A stretch of DNA of 64,000 bases from Treponema phagedenis (GCF_008153345.1 NZ_CP042818.1:2046001-2110000), one strand, 5' to 3'; positions 31,380-41,739 are shown, numbered from the stretch's first letter. A program made the numbers and translations. Notes: generated by a model not told the origin, from the letters alone.

Positions 31380-31886
31380 TTAGATTATGAGGCGGGGGCA
31401 GGTTTCGATGAATTTTTTATTTGCTGAGTGTAATTGAAACCTTACTGATTGCGGTTTGCCGTGCATCTGCCAGGAAAGTATGCATAGCGGCTCAGAGTCG
31501 GGAATGAGAAGCCGAAGAATTAGATTGCGTTTCTGCGGCGCGGGGAAGAGAAATCCTGCCGCATGGGTTTGTCGATTTAGGATGCAATGTATTTCTTTTG
31601 GCAGGTTGTTTTGCATGGAACCGAGCGTACGATATAGTGCTTGCATGGAATTCTCCGAGGCGGGAACATAAAATCCGATTTCTTCCTGTGTAAAATAGAG
31701 TATTCCCCAGCTGATATCCTTTGAAGAAAAGCTGAAGTGTTTTCTGCCGGAGTCGGTTTTTAAGGCGGCAACAACATTGTTTGCAGAAATTTCTGCAAGC
31801 TGCATAATCGTGCAATCCGTATATGCAAGTGTTTGCGCAATAATCGGAGCATGAGCAGGAATAGTTATTTGTTTTTTTTCTAACAT
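31380..31886 (-). CDS. Hypothetical protein, 168 residues
   Basis: A 168-residue protein starting MLEKKQITIPAHAPIIAQTL. No signal peptide and no recognised domain. Hydrophobic strands and a basic C-terminus (RFQLHSANKKFIETCPRLII) suggest a soluble beta-rich protein. GAGGGG lies just before the ATG. It is divergent from galK. The 3' side is followed by the repeated tail and the IS element. Confidence 0.65.
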   Translation of the reverse strand: MLEKKQITIPAHAPIIAQTLAYTDCTIMQLAEISANNVVAALKTDSGRKHFSFSSKDISWGILYFTQEEIGFYVPASENSMQALYRTLGSMQNNLPKEIHCILNRQTHAAGFLFPAPQKRNLILRLLIPDSEPLCILSWQMHGKPQSVRFQLHSANKKFIETCPRLII

Positions 31887-31929
31887 AGCCCCTCTTGATT
31901 TTCATTTTTTTTCTCTATATACTTTTTAT

Positions 31930-31960
31930 AATCTTTAATTATATTTTATTTTTAAAGATT
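31930..31960. promoter_or_regulatory. Inverted repeat in the galK upstream region
   Basis: AATCTTTAA (31930-31938) and TTAAAGATT (31952-31960) are exact complements, 13 nt apart, in the divergent promoter space. A regulator site is possible. Confidence 0.35.
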
Positions 31961-32040
31961 ATCCCGGCGGTATGGATTACCAACAGTCCCGCCCTTTTGA
32001 AAATATAACGAATTATTTTAAATACTGCAATGAGGGATCT

Positions 32041-33255
32041 ATGCAAGGACAAAAGCATATTCAATTTTTAACCGATTTAAATGAAGAAGATACAAAAAAA
32101 GAGTTGCTGAAAGAGTTTGAAATCCGATACGGAGAATCAAACAACTCAGTTATTGTTATTGCTTCACCGGGAAGAATTAATATTATCGGAGAGCATATTG
32201 ATTATAACGGCGGAAAAGTGTTTCCCGCTGCAATTGATCGGTTTTTATATGTACTCATCAGAGAACGATCCGATACAAAAATTATCTATGACGATATTCG
32301 GTTCCCCGGAAGACTTGTGTTTGATATTCACGATACATTTACCTATGATAAAAAAAATGATTACGCAAATTATCTAAACGGAATGTATACAATTTTGCAA
32401 AATAAGGGATTAAATGTTTTAAGCGGTTTTGAAGTTTTACTATTCAGCAAACTTCCGGCGGGCGGCGGCATTTCATCCTCTTCAGCTTTGGAGATAGGTT
32501 TCGGTTTGGCTCTTGCAAAACTGTTTGATTTTAAAATTGACGGTATAGCCTTGGCAAAAGCAGGACAACAATCAGAGCATGAGTTTATGTCGGTTAATTG
32601 CGGGATTATGGATCAGTTCAGCATTGCAATGGGTAAAAAAAATTATGCAATGCTTTTGGATACCGCTTCATTGGAGTATGAGTATGTGCCGCTTGAGCTT
32701 AAATCTTATAAATTTATTGTAATGAATTCAAATAAGCAGCGGAGCCTTGCGGACTCAAAATATAATGAACGGCGCAGTGAATGTGAGGAAGGCTTGCGTT
32801 TATTACAAAAAGCGCTGCCCGTGAACTTTTTATGCGAAATCACTGCGGATGATTTTTTTGCCAATCAACATCTGATTTCCGATGAAACGATAAAAAAGCG
32901 TGTGCGCCACTGTATTTTTGAGAATGAGCGGGTGTATAAGGCTGTTGCCGCCTTACAAAAAGAAGACTTAAAAACACTCGGAGAACTATTAAATCAATCG
33001 CATCAATCATTAAAAAGCGATTACGAGGTTACCGGTTTTGAGCTGGATTGCTTACAGGAAGCAGCGGTAAAACAGGAAGGCTGTCTTGGCGCACGAATTA
33101 CCGGTGCAGGATTCGGCGGCTGCGCAATCGCACTGGTACATAAAAATTCTATCGATGCCTTTATAGAGTCGGTGTCAAAAGAGTATTTTGAAAAAACAGG
33201 ACTGCGCGCAGAAATGTTTGCTTGCAAAGCAGGACAGGGAGCCGCAGTCCTTTAA
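32041..33255 (+). CDS. galK: Galactokinase
   Basis: About 404 residues from the ATG at 32041 (GAGG 5 nt before); the frame also opens at 31972. Galactokinase signature ASPGRINIIGEHIDYNGG is near residue 45 and the GHMP ATP-binding motif LPAGGGISSSSALE near 140. Motif 3 is GARITGAGFGGCAIAL near the C-terminus. The enzyme phosphorylates galactose at C1, the first Leloir step. It is convergent with malQ. Confidence 0.92.
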   Translation: MQGQKHIQFLTDLNEEDTKKELLKEFEIRYGESNNSVIVIASPGRINIIGEHIDYNGGKVFPAAIDRFLYVLIRERSDTKIIYDDIRFPGRLVFDIHDTFTYDKKNDYANYLNGMYTILQNKGLNVLSGFEVLLFSKLPAGGGISSSSALEIGFGLALAKLFDFKIDGIALAKAGQQSEHEFMSVNCGIMDQFSIAMGKKNYAMLLDTASLEYEYVPLELKSYKFIVMNSNKQRSLADSKYNERRSECEEGLRLLQKALPVNFLCEITADDFFANQHLISDETIKKRVRHCIFENERVYKAVAALQKEDLKTLGELLNQSHQSLKSDYEVTGFELDCLQEAAVKQEGCLGARITGAGFGGCAIALVHKNSIDAFIESVSKEYFEKTGLRAEMFACKAGQGAAVL

Positions 33256-33267
33256 AATTTTCTGTCA

Positions 33268-35316
33268 TCAGCAATTTTGAATCAGTTGTTTTATTTTTTC
33301 TATTAACGAGCTTTCGCGTATCAAGTCTTCACAAAAAAGAGGAAGACGGTAGCTCCAGTTAAAACTATTAACTGTTCCGGGAATGTTAATACGTTCATCT
33401 GATGCTGCAACACCGCCTGTCTTATCTCGAATAAGCGCAAGCCAATCCTGAATCGGGAATATGATAAGCTTTGAGGGCACTTTACAGAGAGCTTGAAGTA
33501 TTTTTTCTGCAACCTCTTCGGAGTACGGACAAACCTGTTCGGCAGGAAGCAATCCATCGGCACCTTGATTAGCGAAATTAAGGGTTATACATTCTGAATC
33601 TGAAAAGCCGATTGCCTTTACAAAAGAAAGGATATCGGACGGGCTTGCCTCTTCTTCCCACCAACCGCGCAAGGTAGAAGAATCATGCACCGAGGTTGTT
33701 GCAACGCTCATCGGAATATAATTTTGTAGAGGAATAAAAGGAGTCTGTGCTTCTTCCCATTTTCGCTCCCATCTGAATACTTTTAAGCTATAAATGCCGA
33801 GTTTTTCAAGCGTTTCGGGAACACAGGCAGGAATGGCTCCAAGATCTTCGGCGCAAGCCTGCATTTCTACCGATTGACAAAGCTGGCCGAGAATTTCATT
33901 TGCCTGTTTTCTCCACAACTCATCTTGGATATTCTGTTTTTTATCAAAGAGTTTTTTAAGTTCTTCTTTTTCAGTATCCGACAAGGAGCCCCATGCGGTA
34001 GTATTTTTATAATTCCATGAAGGCATGAAAACGGGGCGTGCCTTAGTATCTCTGCCGATGGTGATAAATATTCTATCGCGAAATCGTTTACAGAGTTCTG
34101 TCTGCACTGCAAACGGAAGATTCTCTGCATAGATGTCGGATTCTGTTTTTATTTGCGGCTTAAAAAGCCAAAGCTCTTCGTCTCCTATTCTATCCATAAG
34201 CTTATGTAAGAGTCCGTGAGTGTATAGATAATCATTGTTATTAACTGCTTCAATTGCTTGCGTGGGCACATGCGGTTCAGACATCCATCGGATTCTTTCT
34301 TTTGTGAATCCAAGTTCCAATAATTCACGAGAAAGAATTTCCTCATAAGGAATAGTCCAGCCAAGAAAGCCTGTACACTCCCCTTCCGGAATTGCCCAGA
34401 TTCTAAAAAAACCAAGAATATGATCCAGTCTATAAGCGGCATAATAGTGCGAAGCAAGGATAAGCCTTGTTTTCCACCATGCGTAATTTGTCTCTTTTAA
34501 ATTTTCCCAATTATAAATCGGAAAGCCCCAATTCTGCCCGTCGGGATTATCTCCGTCAGGCGGATTCCCTGCCCGTAAATCCATCCTGAATAACTCAGGG
34601 TTTGCCCAAACGTCCACTGAATCCTCATTCATCATGATGGGAATATCCCCTTTAAGGACAATACCGATTTTTTCACAATGCAGCGCCGCCTCTAAAAGCT
34701 GTTTATGCAAATGCATTTGAATCCATGCATAAAACAAATGCTCATGCCAAAGTTCAGAGTCATTCCACGCGTTCATGATTTCGGTCTGTGTCGGAGATCG
34801 CATATATGTCCAAGTTTTCCATGATGCATTAAAATTTTGTCTTTTTAAATTTCTGAATACAGCGTATTCTTTTATCCAAGTATTTTTTTGGATCCATTCG
34901 GCGAGTTCTCCGTTTTTTGCATCTTCTATAATAGACTCTTCTTCCACGTTGAACATGGCGTGCAAAAGAACAACCTTTTCATGCAGTATTTTTTCGTAAT
35001 CAAAGCGATTTTTCTTATTTTCTTCAGCTTGCATTTTTTTTATCTCTTTTTCAAATTTTTTTGCACCGGGCATAATCTGTAAACAGAGATAAAGAGGATG
35101 CAAAGCAACGGCGGATAAAATACTATACGGGGATTTATCGGTACCGGAATCATTTACCGGCAAAAGCTGAATAATTTTTAAACCGGCCTTTTTACAAAAA
35201 TCCGCAAAGGGAATAAGGTCAAGAAACTCCCCTACTCCCAAACTTTTTTTTGAACGCAATGCGGAAACCGGAACTACCACGCCATATAAAGATTTATTAT
35301 CTTGAAAAAGCTTCAT
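33268..35316 (-). CDS. malQ: 4-alpha-glucanotransferase (amylomaltase)
   Basis: A 682-residue GH77 enzyme. Marks include LLPVNDSGTDKSPYSILSAV near residue 50, YRLDHILGFFRIWAIPEG with the nucleophile Asp region, CAEDLGAIPACVPETLEKLG, the acid/base Glu region, and SVHDSSTLRGWWEEE. It transfers maltodextrins in glycogen or maltose use. Longer than the E. coli type in the middle. GAGGGC lies about 9 nt before the ATG. Only 12 nt separate it from galK, with which it is convergent. Confidence 0.9.
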   Translation of the reverse strand: MKLFQDNKSLYGVVVPVSALRSKKSLGVGEFLDLIPFADFCKKAGLKIIQLLPVNDSGTDKSPYSILSAVALHPLYLCLQIMPGAKKFEKEIKKMQAEENKKNRFDYEKILHEKVVLLHAMFNVEEESIIEDAKNGELAEWIQKNTWIKEYAVFRNLKRQNFNASWKTWTYMRSPTQTEIMNAWNDSELWHEHLFYAWIQMHLHKQLLEAALHCEKIGIVLKGDIPIMMNEDSVDVWANPELFRMDLRAGNPPDGDNPDGQNWGFPIYNWENLKETNYAWWKTRLILASHYYAAYRLDHILGFFRIWAIPEGECTGFLGWTIPYEEILSRELLELGFTKERIRWMSEPHVPTQAIEAVNNNDYLYTHGLLHKLMDRIGDEELWLFKPQIKTESDIYAENLPFAVQTELCKRFRDRIFITIGRDTKARPVFMPSWNYKNTTAWGSLSDTEKEELKKLFDKKQNIQDELWRKQANEILGQLCQSVEMQACAEDLGAIPACVPETLEKLGIYSLKVFRWERKWEEAQTPFIPLQNYIPMSVATTSVHDSSTLRGWWEEEASPSDILSFVKAIGFSDSECITLNFANQGADGLLPAEQVCPYSEEVAEKILQALCKVPSKLIIFPIQDWLALIRDKTGGVAASDERINIPGTVNSFNWSYRLPLFCEDLIRESSLIEKIKQLIQNC

Positions 35317-35471
35317 ATCTTTGCCCTCATACCAAAAGTATACACTAAAATAAGGAAAAAAGATAGAGGGAGAAAATAAAATCCTATCGATTAATCATTG
35401 ATTTTGTTGAGAAACTTTACTTTTTTAAAGAAACTTAAAAAATCTAAGCTTCAAATATGAGCGCACGTACG

Positions 35472-35936
35472 TTATTTAAGAGAGCGCTCATAAGTACTTT
35501 GGACTTTATGGGTTTTTGATAAAGGATCCAAACCGGGGGATTTTCCGATTTTTTCTAAATACTCATAAAGTTTTTGAGCTGTCTCCTGGCTAATTGCATG
35601 CTCCATTTCGCAAGCTTCCGCAGCAGCTTTTTTACTTTCTACTCCTAAAACCTCTTCTAAAAACATATGCAAAGCGTTATGTCTCAGCCGTACATTTTTT
35701 GCTATTGTCTGTCCTTTTTTGGTAAGCAGCACAGTTCCATACGGTTCATGCTTAATAAAACCGGATTCTTTTAAAATCCCCAGAGTTTTATTCACACTTG
35801 CCCTTGAAACACCGAGAACGGTTGCTATATCAATGGAACGAACGTGTTCATCAACTAAAGATAAATCATAAATAGTTTCTAAATAATCTTCTTTTGAAGC
35901 AGTTATTTTTGCGCACATGTCGTAAGTATAAGCCAT
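35472..35936 (-). CDS. troR: DtxR/MntR-type metalloregulator, TroR-like
   Basis: About 154 residues from the ATG at 35936; the frame is open to 36035 but TroR proteins have about 153 residues. The winged helix starts TASKEDYLETIYDLSLVDEH, with recognition helix GVSRASVNKTLGIL. The metal ligands of MntR are conserved: Asp and Glu of EDYLE, His in LRHNALHMFLEE, Glu-x-x-Glu-His in EACEMEH. No SH3 domain. It likely represses metal uptake in response to Mn or Zn. No troABCD genes are in the window. Confidence 0.82.
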   Translation of the reverse strand: MAYTYDMCAKITASKEDYLETIYDLSLVDEHVRSIDIATVLGVSRASVNKTLGILKESGFIKHEPYGTVLLTKKGQTIAKNVRLRHNALHMFLEEVLGVESKKAAAEACEMEHAISQETAQKLYEYLEKIGKSPGLDPLSKTHKVQSTYERSLK

Positions 35937-36080
35937 GTTCTGAAAAAAAGCAAGCTTAATATCGAGTCCTACATTCCCCCTCATGTATTGGGCTCGACAA
36001 TTGTTTTTACGCAATCCGCATCTTACAATCAACATGCAAACAAAATTATTACAGATTTACAACAGGAGCAAATTCTGTGC

Positions 36081-36109
36081 TTGACTTTTATCTTAAATAT
36101 CAATATAGT
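36081..36109 (+). promoter_or_regulatory. Promoter of the rpmH operon
   Basis: TTGACT (36081-36086) and TATAGT (36104-36109), 17 nt apart, precede rpmH by about 70 nt. Confidence 0.65.
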
Positions 36110-36179
36110 ATGGCTTCAGCAATAAATTATAAACCTTGAGTGGTTTAAACACTCTACAATATATAAGGAGTCTAGTTTT

Positions 36180-36335
36180 ATGAAACGGACATATCAACCA
36201 AGCAAAACAAAGCGCGTGCGCAGATTCGGTTTTCGTGCACTGATGAAGACAAGGGGCGGGCGCGCAATTCTGAAGCGCCGCAGAGCAAAAGGCAGATACA
36301 AGCTTACCGTATCTGACGAAAAAAAACCGTACTGA
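36180..36335 (+). CDS. rpmH: Ribosomal protein bL34
   Basis: A 51-residue protein, [20 protein letters not shown] then [19 protein letters not shown], the full bL34 signature. It binds 23S rRNA in the large subunit. Ribosome site AAGGAG about 10 nt before. First gene of the rpmH-rnpA-yidD-yidC-jag run, a conserved order. Confidence 0.96.
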   Translation: MKRTYQPSKTKRVRRFGFRALMKTRGGRAILKRRRAKGRYKLTVSDEKKPY

Positions 36336-36345
36336 TTTTCTTCTC

Positions 36346-36696
36346 ATGGAACGCTCTTTTTTTTCTAAAAGAGAGCGTCTGTGCGGCGCTCAGAATGTTA
36401 AATCTGTTTTCAAACAAGGGAACAAGTATTACTGCAACGGAGCAAAGTTATTTGTATTGCCGAATAAGCTCGAATATAATCGGTTTTTATGCACTTTCCC
36501 GCGCGGATATGGAAACGCCGTGCAAAGAAATGCTGCACGCCGATTGTCCAAGGAAGTGTATAGGCAAATGAAAAAAGAGTTAAATCAGGGTTTTGATTTA
36601 ATTCTCCTTTTGTTTCCGGGAAACAATACTTTTGCTGCTCGTACCGGGCAGCTAAAAGTATTGTTTAATAAAGCGGGTCTATTTTCCATAAACTAA
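36346..36696 (+). CDS. rnpA: Ribonuclease P protein component
   Basis: A 116-residue protein. The RNR motif is present in [18 protein letters not shown], with a Lys/Arg-rich helix after it. N-terminal [19 protein letters not shown] is the usual start. It assists the catalytic RNA in tRNA 5' processing. Follows rpmH by 10 nt. Confidence 0.94.
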   Translation: MERSFFSKRERLCGAQNVKSVFKQGNKYYCNGAKLFVLPNKLEYNRFLCTFPRGYGNAVQRNAARRLSKEVYRQMKKELNQGFDLILLLFPGNNTFAARTGQLKVLFNKAGLFSIN

Positions 36697-36701
36697 TAGC
36701 G

Positions 36702-36932
36702 ATGAAAATAATAAAGAAAATTCTAAGTATAATTTGTATCGGAGTTATCAAATTTTATCAGAAAGCAATTTCTCCGCTTTTTCCTCCCACATGCAGATAT
36801 TACCCTACCTGTTCCGCTTATGCGCTTGAAAGCATAAAAAAGTATGGTCCTTTCAAAGGCGTTTTTCTCGCAATCAAACGGATTTTGCGTTGTCATCCGT
36901 TTCATAAGGGCGGTTATGATCCTGTCCCTTAA
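36702..36932 (+). CDS. yidD: Membrane protein insertion factor YidD
   Basis: A 76-residue protein with an amphipathic N-terminal helix and the YidD signature [20 protein letters not shown], then [17 protein letters not shown]. It supports YidC in membrane insertion. It lies 6 nt after rnpA and before yidC, the conserved order. Confidence 0.95.
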   Translation: MKIIKKILSIICIGVIKFYQKAISPLFPPTCRYYPTCSAYALESIKKYGPFKGVFLAIKRILRCHPFHKGGYDPVP

Positions 36933-36968
36933 AAACGGAAATCTTATTTATGTAATTTTGGAGAATAA

Positions 36969-38798
36969 ATGAAAAAAAATACTCTTATTGCTATTATTTT
37001 GTCAACACTGGTAATAATAGGCTCAACGTATTTGCAGTTGAAGCTCTATCCGCCGCCAGCTCAGGAAGAACAGCAGCTTGCACAAAGTGAAAAATCGGTA
37101 CAGTCCACAGAAACTGTTCCGCAAAACACCTTTGTTGCTGAAACCGAGCTCGGCAGCAAATCCGCCGGCGGTGTTGAATTCCTTTCAAACCCCGACTCGA
37201 ATGATCAAAACTTAACGGAAAAAATATATACTGTTAAAACTTCCCTGGTAGAAGCCAGCTTTACCAATAAGGGAGGAGATATTATTTCATACAAGCTGCT
37301 GGAACATTACGGTGCCGACAGCACAGAAAATGTTGAAATGATTAAAAACCTTACAGAATCAAATCGTGCTTTTTCTATTGCACTTGGAAATCAGACTGCT
37401 CCGATTGTTGATCAACTTTTTCATGTAAAAGAAGAAAAACTGTCGGGCGGTGCACAGGCTATCGGTTTTTATAAAACAATTTCTATACGCAATCAGGATG
37501 CAAGCATTTCATCTTTCATCCTTGCAAAACGTTATATTTTTTATCCTGACAATTATATGTTTGAATTACAAGTTTCGATTAACGGAGATGAGAGCTTAAA
37601 AGGATTAAATTTTAATTCGGCAGGATATACGCTAAAAACTCCACCGCAAATCGGTCCCGACTGGAATACAGCCGATAAGTATGAGTATAGAACTTTTATG
37701 AGTTTTTCAAAAGAAAAAGAAAAGACAAAAAGTTATACGCTAAAAACAGATAGTGTGCAGGAAATAACCGACCCTGTCGGTTGGGTAAGTATCTCGGGTA
37801 AATATTTTACGACAATCGTTATACCGCAGGATTCAAACACCATTCAATCAACTTTTTTACTTGCCCCCAAAAATGCGCAGTCTCCTATACAGGATAATCA
37901 AATTGCGCTCATCCGTAAAATCATTGCCGGTAGCGCAATCATCGATATCTATCACGTGTATATCGGTCCCTGCACTGAAAATTATTTAAGTCCGTATAAT
38001 ATTCCGTCAAAAAATCCATTCCAATTGGATAATATTCGCATTGACTCGGTTGCGGCAAGCGGCGGACTCCTTTATCCGCTTGAAGTCGGCTTAAAATGGG
38101 TATTGCAGTTCTTTTATAAAATCATTCCCAACTGGGGTGTTGCAATTATTCTCGTAACACTCCTCATAAAGCTTCTCTTTTATCCTTTAACAAAAAAGAG
38201 TTTTGTTGCATCACAGCGAATGCAAGAGTTACAGCCGCAAATGCAGACAATTCAGGCAAAATATAAAAACAACCCGCAAAAATTAAATGAAGAGATGGCA
38301 AAATTTTATAAAGAAGCCGGATATAATCCGCTTTCGGGTTGTCTTCCGCTTCTTGTGCAAATGCCTTTTCTTTTTGCCATGTATCGATTGTTTAACAACT
38401 ATTTTGAATTCCGTGGCGCAATGTTTATTCCACACTGGATTCCCGATCTCTCAATTGGAGACAGTATTTGGAAGCTACCGTTTACAGTGCCCTTCTTCGG
38501 TTGGACGGATCTGCGTTTGTTGCCCATTTTATATGTGGTTTCTCAAATTGTATTCAGTAAAATAACACAACCTCCGGCAACAGAACAGCAAAACTCTTCA
38601 ATGAAAATGATGTTGTATTTTATGCCGGTTTTCTTCTTCTTTTTATTTTATAATGCGCCATCAGGATTATTGGTATATTGGACGGCAATGAACTTAATGA
38701 CATTAGTACAACAACTTTTTATTAAGCAAACAATGCATCATACATCGGATGCAAAAAACAAAAAAGAAGTAAAATACGGGAAAGGAGCGAAAAAATGA
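36969..38798 (+). CDS. yidC: Membrane protein insertase YidC
   Basis: A 609-residue protein with an N-terminal membrane anchor (residues 5-25), a periplasmic beta-domain (about 80-350) and a C-terminal group of membrane segments (WGVAIILVTLLIKLLFYPLT near 390, then PLLVQMPFLFAMYRLFNNY, and so on). It inserts inner-membrane proteins with or without Sec. The C-terminus is Lys-rich, as needed for ribosome binding. GGAG lies before the ATG. The stop overlaps the jag start. Confidence 0.95.
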   Translation: MKKNTLIAIILSTLVIIGSTYLQLKLYPPPAQEEQQLAQSEKSVQSTETVPQNTFVAETELGSKSAGGVEFLSNPDSNDQNLTEKIYTVKTSLVEASFTNKGGDIISYKLLEHYGADSTENVEMIKNLTESNRAFSIALGNQTAPIVDQLFHVKEEKLSGGAQAIGFYKTISIRNQDASISSFILAKRYIFYPDNYMFELQVSINGDESLKGLNFNSAGYTLKTPPQIGPDWNTADKYEYRTFMSFSKEKEKTKSYTLKTDSVQEITDPVGWVSISGKYFTTIVIPQDSNTIQSTFLLAPKNAQSPIQDNQIALIRKIIAGSAIIDIYHVYIGPCTENYLSPYNIPSKNPFQLDNIRIDSVAASGGLLYPLEVGLKWVLQFFYKIIPNWGVAIILVTLLIKLLFYPLTKKSFVASQRMQELQPQMQTIQAKYKNNPQKLNEEMAKFYKEAGYNPLSGCLPLLVQMPFLFAMYRLFNNYFEFRGAMFIPHWIPDLSIGDSIWKLPFTVPFFGWTDLRLLPILYVVSQIVFSKITQPPATEQQNSSMKMMLYFMPVFFFFLFYNAPSGLLVYWTAMNLMTLVQQLFIKQTMHHTSDAKNKKEVKYGKGAKK

Positions 38799-39484
38799 CC
38801 TATGAGTTTGAAGGTAAAAATGAGCGAGATGCTATTGATATTGCTGTAGCTGAACTCGGCTTGGAAAAAGATCAGTTTGATGTTGAAATTATCGAAATCC
38901 AAAAAGGTTCTTTATTTAAAAAGGGCTTTGCAAAAATACGAGTACATGTTGATGAAAGCGTTCAACTAAAACGTGAAGATACACATAAAACAAAAAGCCC
39001 CGCCGCTATTGCGAATACGGGAGAAGCAACCGAAGACGAGAAAGAAGTTATGCATTTTCTTTCCGAAATTATTGAACGGATGGGTTATGAGGCTAAAATT
39101 GAGCTTTCAGGACGTGAAGATAAGAGACCGCTTATGCGCATCATATCCGACAACTCTTCCATGCTTATCGGAAAAAAAGCACGGACATTGGACTCTCTGC
39201 AATTTTTGGCAAATGTCTATGCAAGCAAAATTAAAAACCCCGGTTTTAAAGTTATGCTTGATTGTGAAAATTATCGGATACGTCGAGAAGAAACGCTGGT
39301 ACGCCTTGCATATAACACGGCGGACAAGGTTGCAATGAGTAAAAACTCTATTTTACTTGAGCCGATGAATCCCTATGAGCGGCGATTGATTCACACCGCC
39401 TTAAGTACCATAAACGGAATTGAAACCAAAAGCGAAGGAAACGGTTTATATAAGCAGGTGCGAGTATCATATAAAGGTTTATAA
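38795..39484 (+). CDS. jag: RNA-binding protein Jag/KhpB
   Basis: A 229-residue protein. The N-terminal Jag domain (residues 1-50, with DVEIIEIQKGSLFKKGFAKI) is followed by a KH-like region (about 90-165) and an R3H end (YERRLIHTALSTINGIETKS). It binds RNA in complex with KhpA and is involved in cell-envelope control. Overlaps yidC by 4 nt. Confidence 0.9.
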   Translation: MTYEFEGKNERDAIDIAVAELGLEKDQFDVEIIEIQKGSLFKKGFAKIRVHVDESVQLKREDTHKTKSPAAIANTGEATEDEKEVMHFLSEIIERMGYEAKIELSGREDKRPLMRIISDNSSMLIGKKARTLDSLQFLANVYASKIKNPGFKVMLDCENYRIRREETLVRLAYNTADKVAMSKNSILLEPMNPYERRLIHTALSTINGIETKSEGNGLYKQVRVSYKGL

Positions 39485-39526
39485 CGATACGCGTATCCAA
39501 AACACTTTTCTTTCTGATGAGGTTTT

Positions 39527-40342
39527 ATGAAATATACGTGGCGATTTTGTGTATTGTTTCTTTTTGTAATGGCTGCTGCTTTTTCCGATGCAGCCCTTCC
39601 ATTTGACGATAATATAAAAGGAAAGCTCGAGAAGATATTGCCTTCTCCTGCGGTCAACGCTTTACTGGAAAACGGGGAGCTGCGATATTCGGCATATCGG
39701 CAAAAAGATATGCGGGCGACGTTGCAACCAATGACAAAGGCAGCAGAAAAAGCAGCTCGCTTTTGGGAGGGTTCCTCCCCTGCCTTTATTTTGGAATCTC
39801 TTTATTTATATAAAAAAAATGAGCCTATAGAAAATCACGAAAGCATAACTTCCGTATTGCGTGCCCTTTCAAAACTGGAAGGCTTGGAATATTATTCCGC
39901 AAGCAGAAAAAAAATGCGCACCCTGTATGAAAAATCCTATGTAGTGGATAACCCGGAAGACAAAAACAGAATTGCGGATCCGGTTGATAACCCTGAAAAA
40001 AACATTTCGGTTTTTGCGCTGCAAAAAGATTTAACATTCGGAGAATATATTTATCAATATCATTTTTTTGAAGAAGAGGACGGTACCGGTTTTTGTTCAG
40101 AAAATATCGATACGCTGAAATATTCTATTTTTAAAGTGATAAAACCAAAACAATTAAAAGCGGCAATCGCCGTGCATAATTTAGGGGATTACTTGCTCGT
40201 ATACTGCGTAACGCGAGCTGATTTTCTTCGTCTTGCGGGCATTGCAAAAAAACTTGAAAATTCTCTTGCAAACAGATCAGATGCCTTATTTGCATGGTTT
40301 ATAAAACACTACGAACCAAAAGAAGAGGCGGCGGAAGAATAG
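39527..40342 (+). CDS. Exported protein of unknown function (DUF6675-like)
   Basis: A 271-residue protein. A signal peptide is visible (MKYTWRFCVLFLFVMAAAFS, cut likely after SDA). The mature part is mixed alpha/beta, with KKMRTLYEKSYVVDNPEDKN and IFALQKDLTFGEYIYQYHF stretches. It resembles a Treponema-restricted exported family; I am not certain of the number. It lies 42 nt after jag and may be co-transcribed. The gap 40343-40596 after it holds repeat elements. Confidence 0.55.
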   Translation: MKYTWRFCVLFLFVMAAAFSDAALPFDDNIKGKLEKILPSPAVNALLENGELRYSAYRQKDMRATLQPMTKAAEKAARFWEGSSPAFILESLYLYKKNEPIENHESITSVLRALSKLEGLEYYSASRKKMRTLYEKSYVVDNPEDKNRIADPVDNPEKNISVFALQKDLTFGEYIYQYHFFEEEDGTGFCSENIDTLKYSIFKVIKPKQLKAAIAVHNLGDYLLVYCVTRADFLRLAGIAKKLENSLANRSDALFAWFIKHYEPKEEAAEE

Positions 40343-40409
40343 TGTAACGGTTTTTTGATATCTCGATCGAGTCTTTTAATTCACTTAATATAACTTGCAA
40401 AGAATTTTA

Positions 40410-40526
40410 TAAAAAAGAGCCCGACACAGCGCAACGGTGAGCAATTTACCATAGGAATGCTTAAATCTGCAAGCTATTATTGCTAATACTCCAATTAGAT
40501 AACAGCAGCTTAATTACAAAACGTTA
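40410..40526. repeat. Reversed copies of intergenic repeats
   Basis: Contains AAAAAAGAGC and CCGACACAGCGCAACGGTGA, the reverse of the 43-bp repeat end, then the reversed 90-nt element from GCAATTTACCATAGGAATGC to AATTACAAAACGTTA. Confidence 0.55.
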
Positions 40527-40662
40527 TAAAAGGTTCGGGAATTAAAAACTTTTAATCAGTCTTTGTCCCGATTATGCCGATACCGATACTGTCATTTTGA
40601 CCGGCATAAAACAATTCGCCGGTTTTAAGCAGCAAAAATATAAAAAGAACACGGAGGAAAAA

Positions 40663-41739
40663 ATGAGAACAAATAAGCTTTTGCTTATTATCTTATCTAT
40701 TGCTTTTATTTTAATTGCCACGGCAACCGCTACGGCAATTATTTTTACCGGAAAAACAACCAAAGAAGGATCAATTATGGACGAAACACTTGAAGCAACA
40801 TTAAAAGACGGCTTATATGCGGTGATGGAAACCGATAAGGGAAAAATTGTTTTGCAATTATTTTATGACAAAACGCCCCTTACCGTATGTAACTTTGTAG
40901 GTTTGGCGGAAGGAAAACTGGATGCGGCAAAGGGTAAACCATTTTATGACGGACTGAAGTTTCATAGAGTTATTGCGGACTTTATGATACAAGGCGGCGA
41001 CCCCTTAGGAAACGGCACCGGCGGACCGGGATATAAATTCGCAGATGAATTTGTTCCCTCGTTAAAACATTCCGGCCCCGGCATTTTATCGATGGCAAAC
41101 TCTGGCCCGAACACAAACGGTTCTCAGTTTTTTATTACGCATGTTGCAACACCGTGGCTTGACGGAAAACATACGGTATTCGGAAAAGTTGTTGAAGGAA
41201 TGCCGGTAGTCAACAAAATTGCGCAAGGGGATAAGATTATTTCAATAAAGATTTTCCGTAAGGGAGAAGCTGCAAAAAAATTTATCGCCGACCAAGAGCA
41301 TTTTGACACCTATCAGGAAGCAGCGGGAAAAATGGCGGAAGTGCATAAAGAAAATCAAAAAAAAGCGATGATTGCCAAAATTAAAGAAAAATGGCCGAAG
41401 GCACAACAAACCGGAAACGGTATTTTTTATTTGGTAACAAAAGAAGGCAGCGGAGCAACAGCACAGCGCGGGCAAACGCTCACAATAAAATACAAGGGCA
41501 GTTTGCTTGAAACCGGAAAAGTTTTTGATGATTCCGATATGCATGAGCCGATACAATTTCAAGCGGGTTCGGGGCAGCTTATTCCCGGCTTTGACCAGCA
41601 GGCGGCGGAAATGAAAAAAGGAGAAAAACGAACCATTATTCTTCCGCCGGAATTGGCATACGGTTCTCGCGGTGCGGGCGGCGTTATTCCTCCCGATGCG
41701 TATTTGGTATTTGAGCTTGAGTTACTGGCTATTCAGTAA
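40663..41739 (+). CDS. Cyclophilin-FKBP fusion peptidyl-prolyl isomerase
   Basis: About 358 residues from the ATG at 40663 (GGAGG 6-7 nt before). A membrane anchor or signal at residues 7-27 is followed by a cyclophilin domain (about 50-215, with [20 protein letters not shown] and [20 protein letters not shown]) and an FKBP domain (about 265-358, with [31 protein letters not shown] and [15 protein letters not shown]). Both catalytic regions look intact. Such dual-family immunophilins are known in treponemes. It probably acts in the periplasm or at the cell surface. Confidence 0.88.
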   Translation: MRTNKLLLIILSIAFILIATATATAIIFTGKTTKEGSIMDETLEATLKDGLYAVMETDKGKIVLQLFYDKTPLTVCNFVGLAEGKLDAAKGKPFYDGLKFHRVIADFMIQGGDPLGNGTGGPGYKFADEFVPSLKHSGPGILSMANSGPNTNGSQFFITHVATPWLDGKHTVFGKVVEGMPVVNKIAQGDKIISIKIFRKGEAAKKFIADQEHFDTYQEAAGKMAEVHKENQKKAMIAKIKEKWPKAQQTGNGIFYLVTKEGSGATAQRGQTLTIKYKGSLLETGKVFDDSDMHEPIQFQAGSGQLIPGFDQQAAEMKKGEKRTIILPPELAYGSRGAGGVIPPDAYLVFELELLAIQ

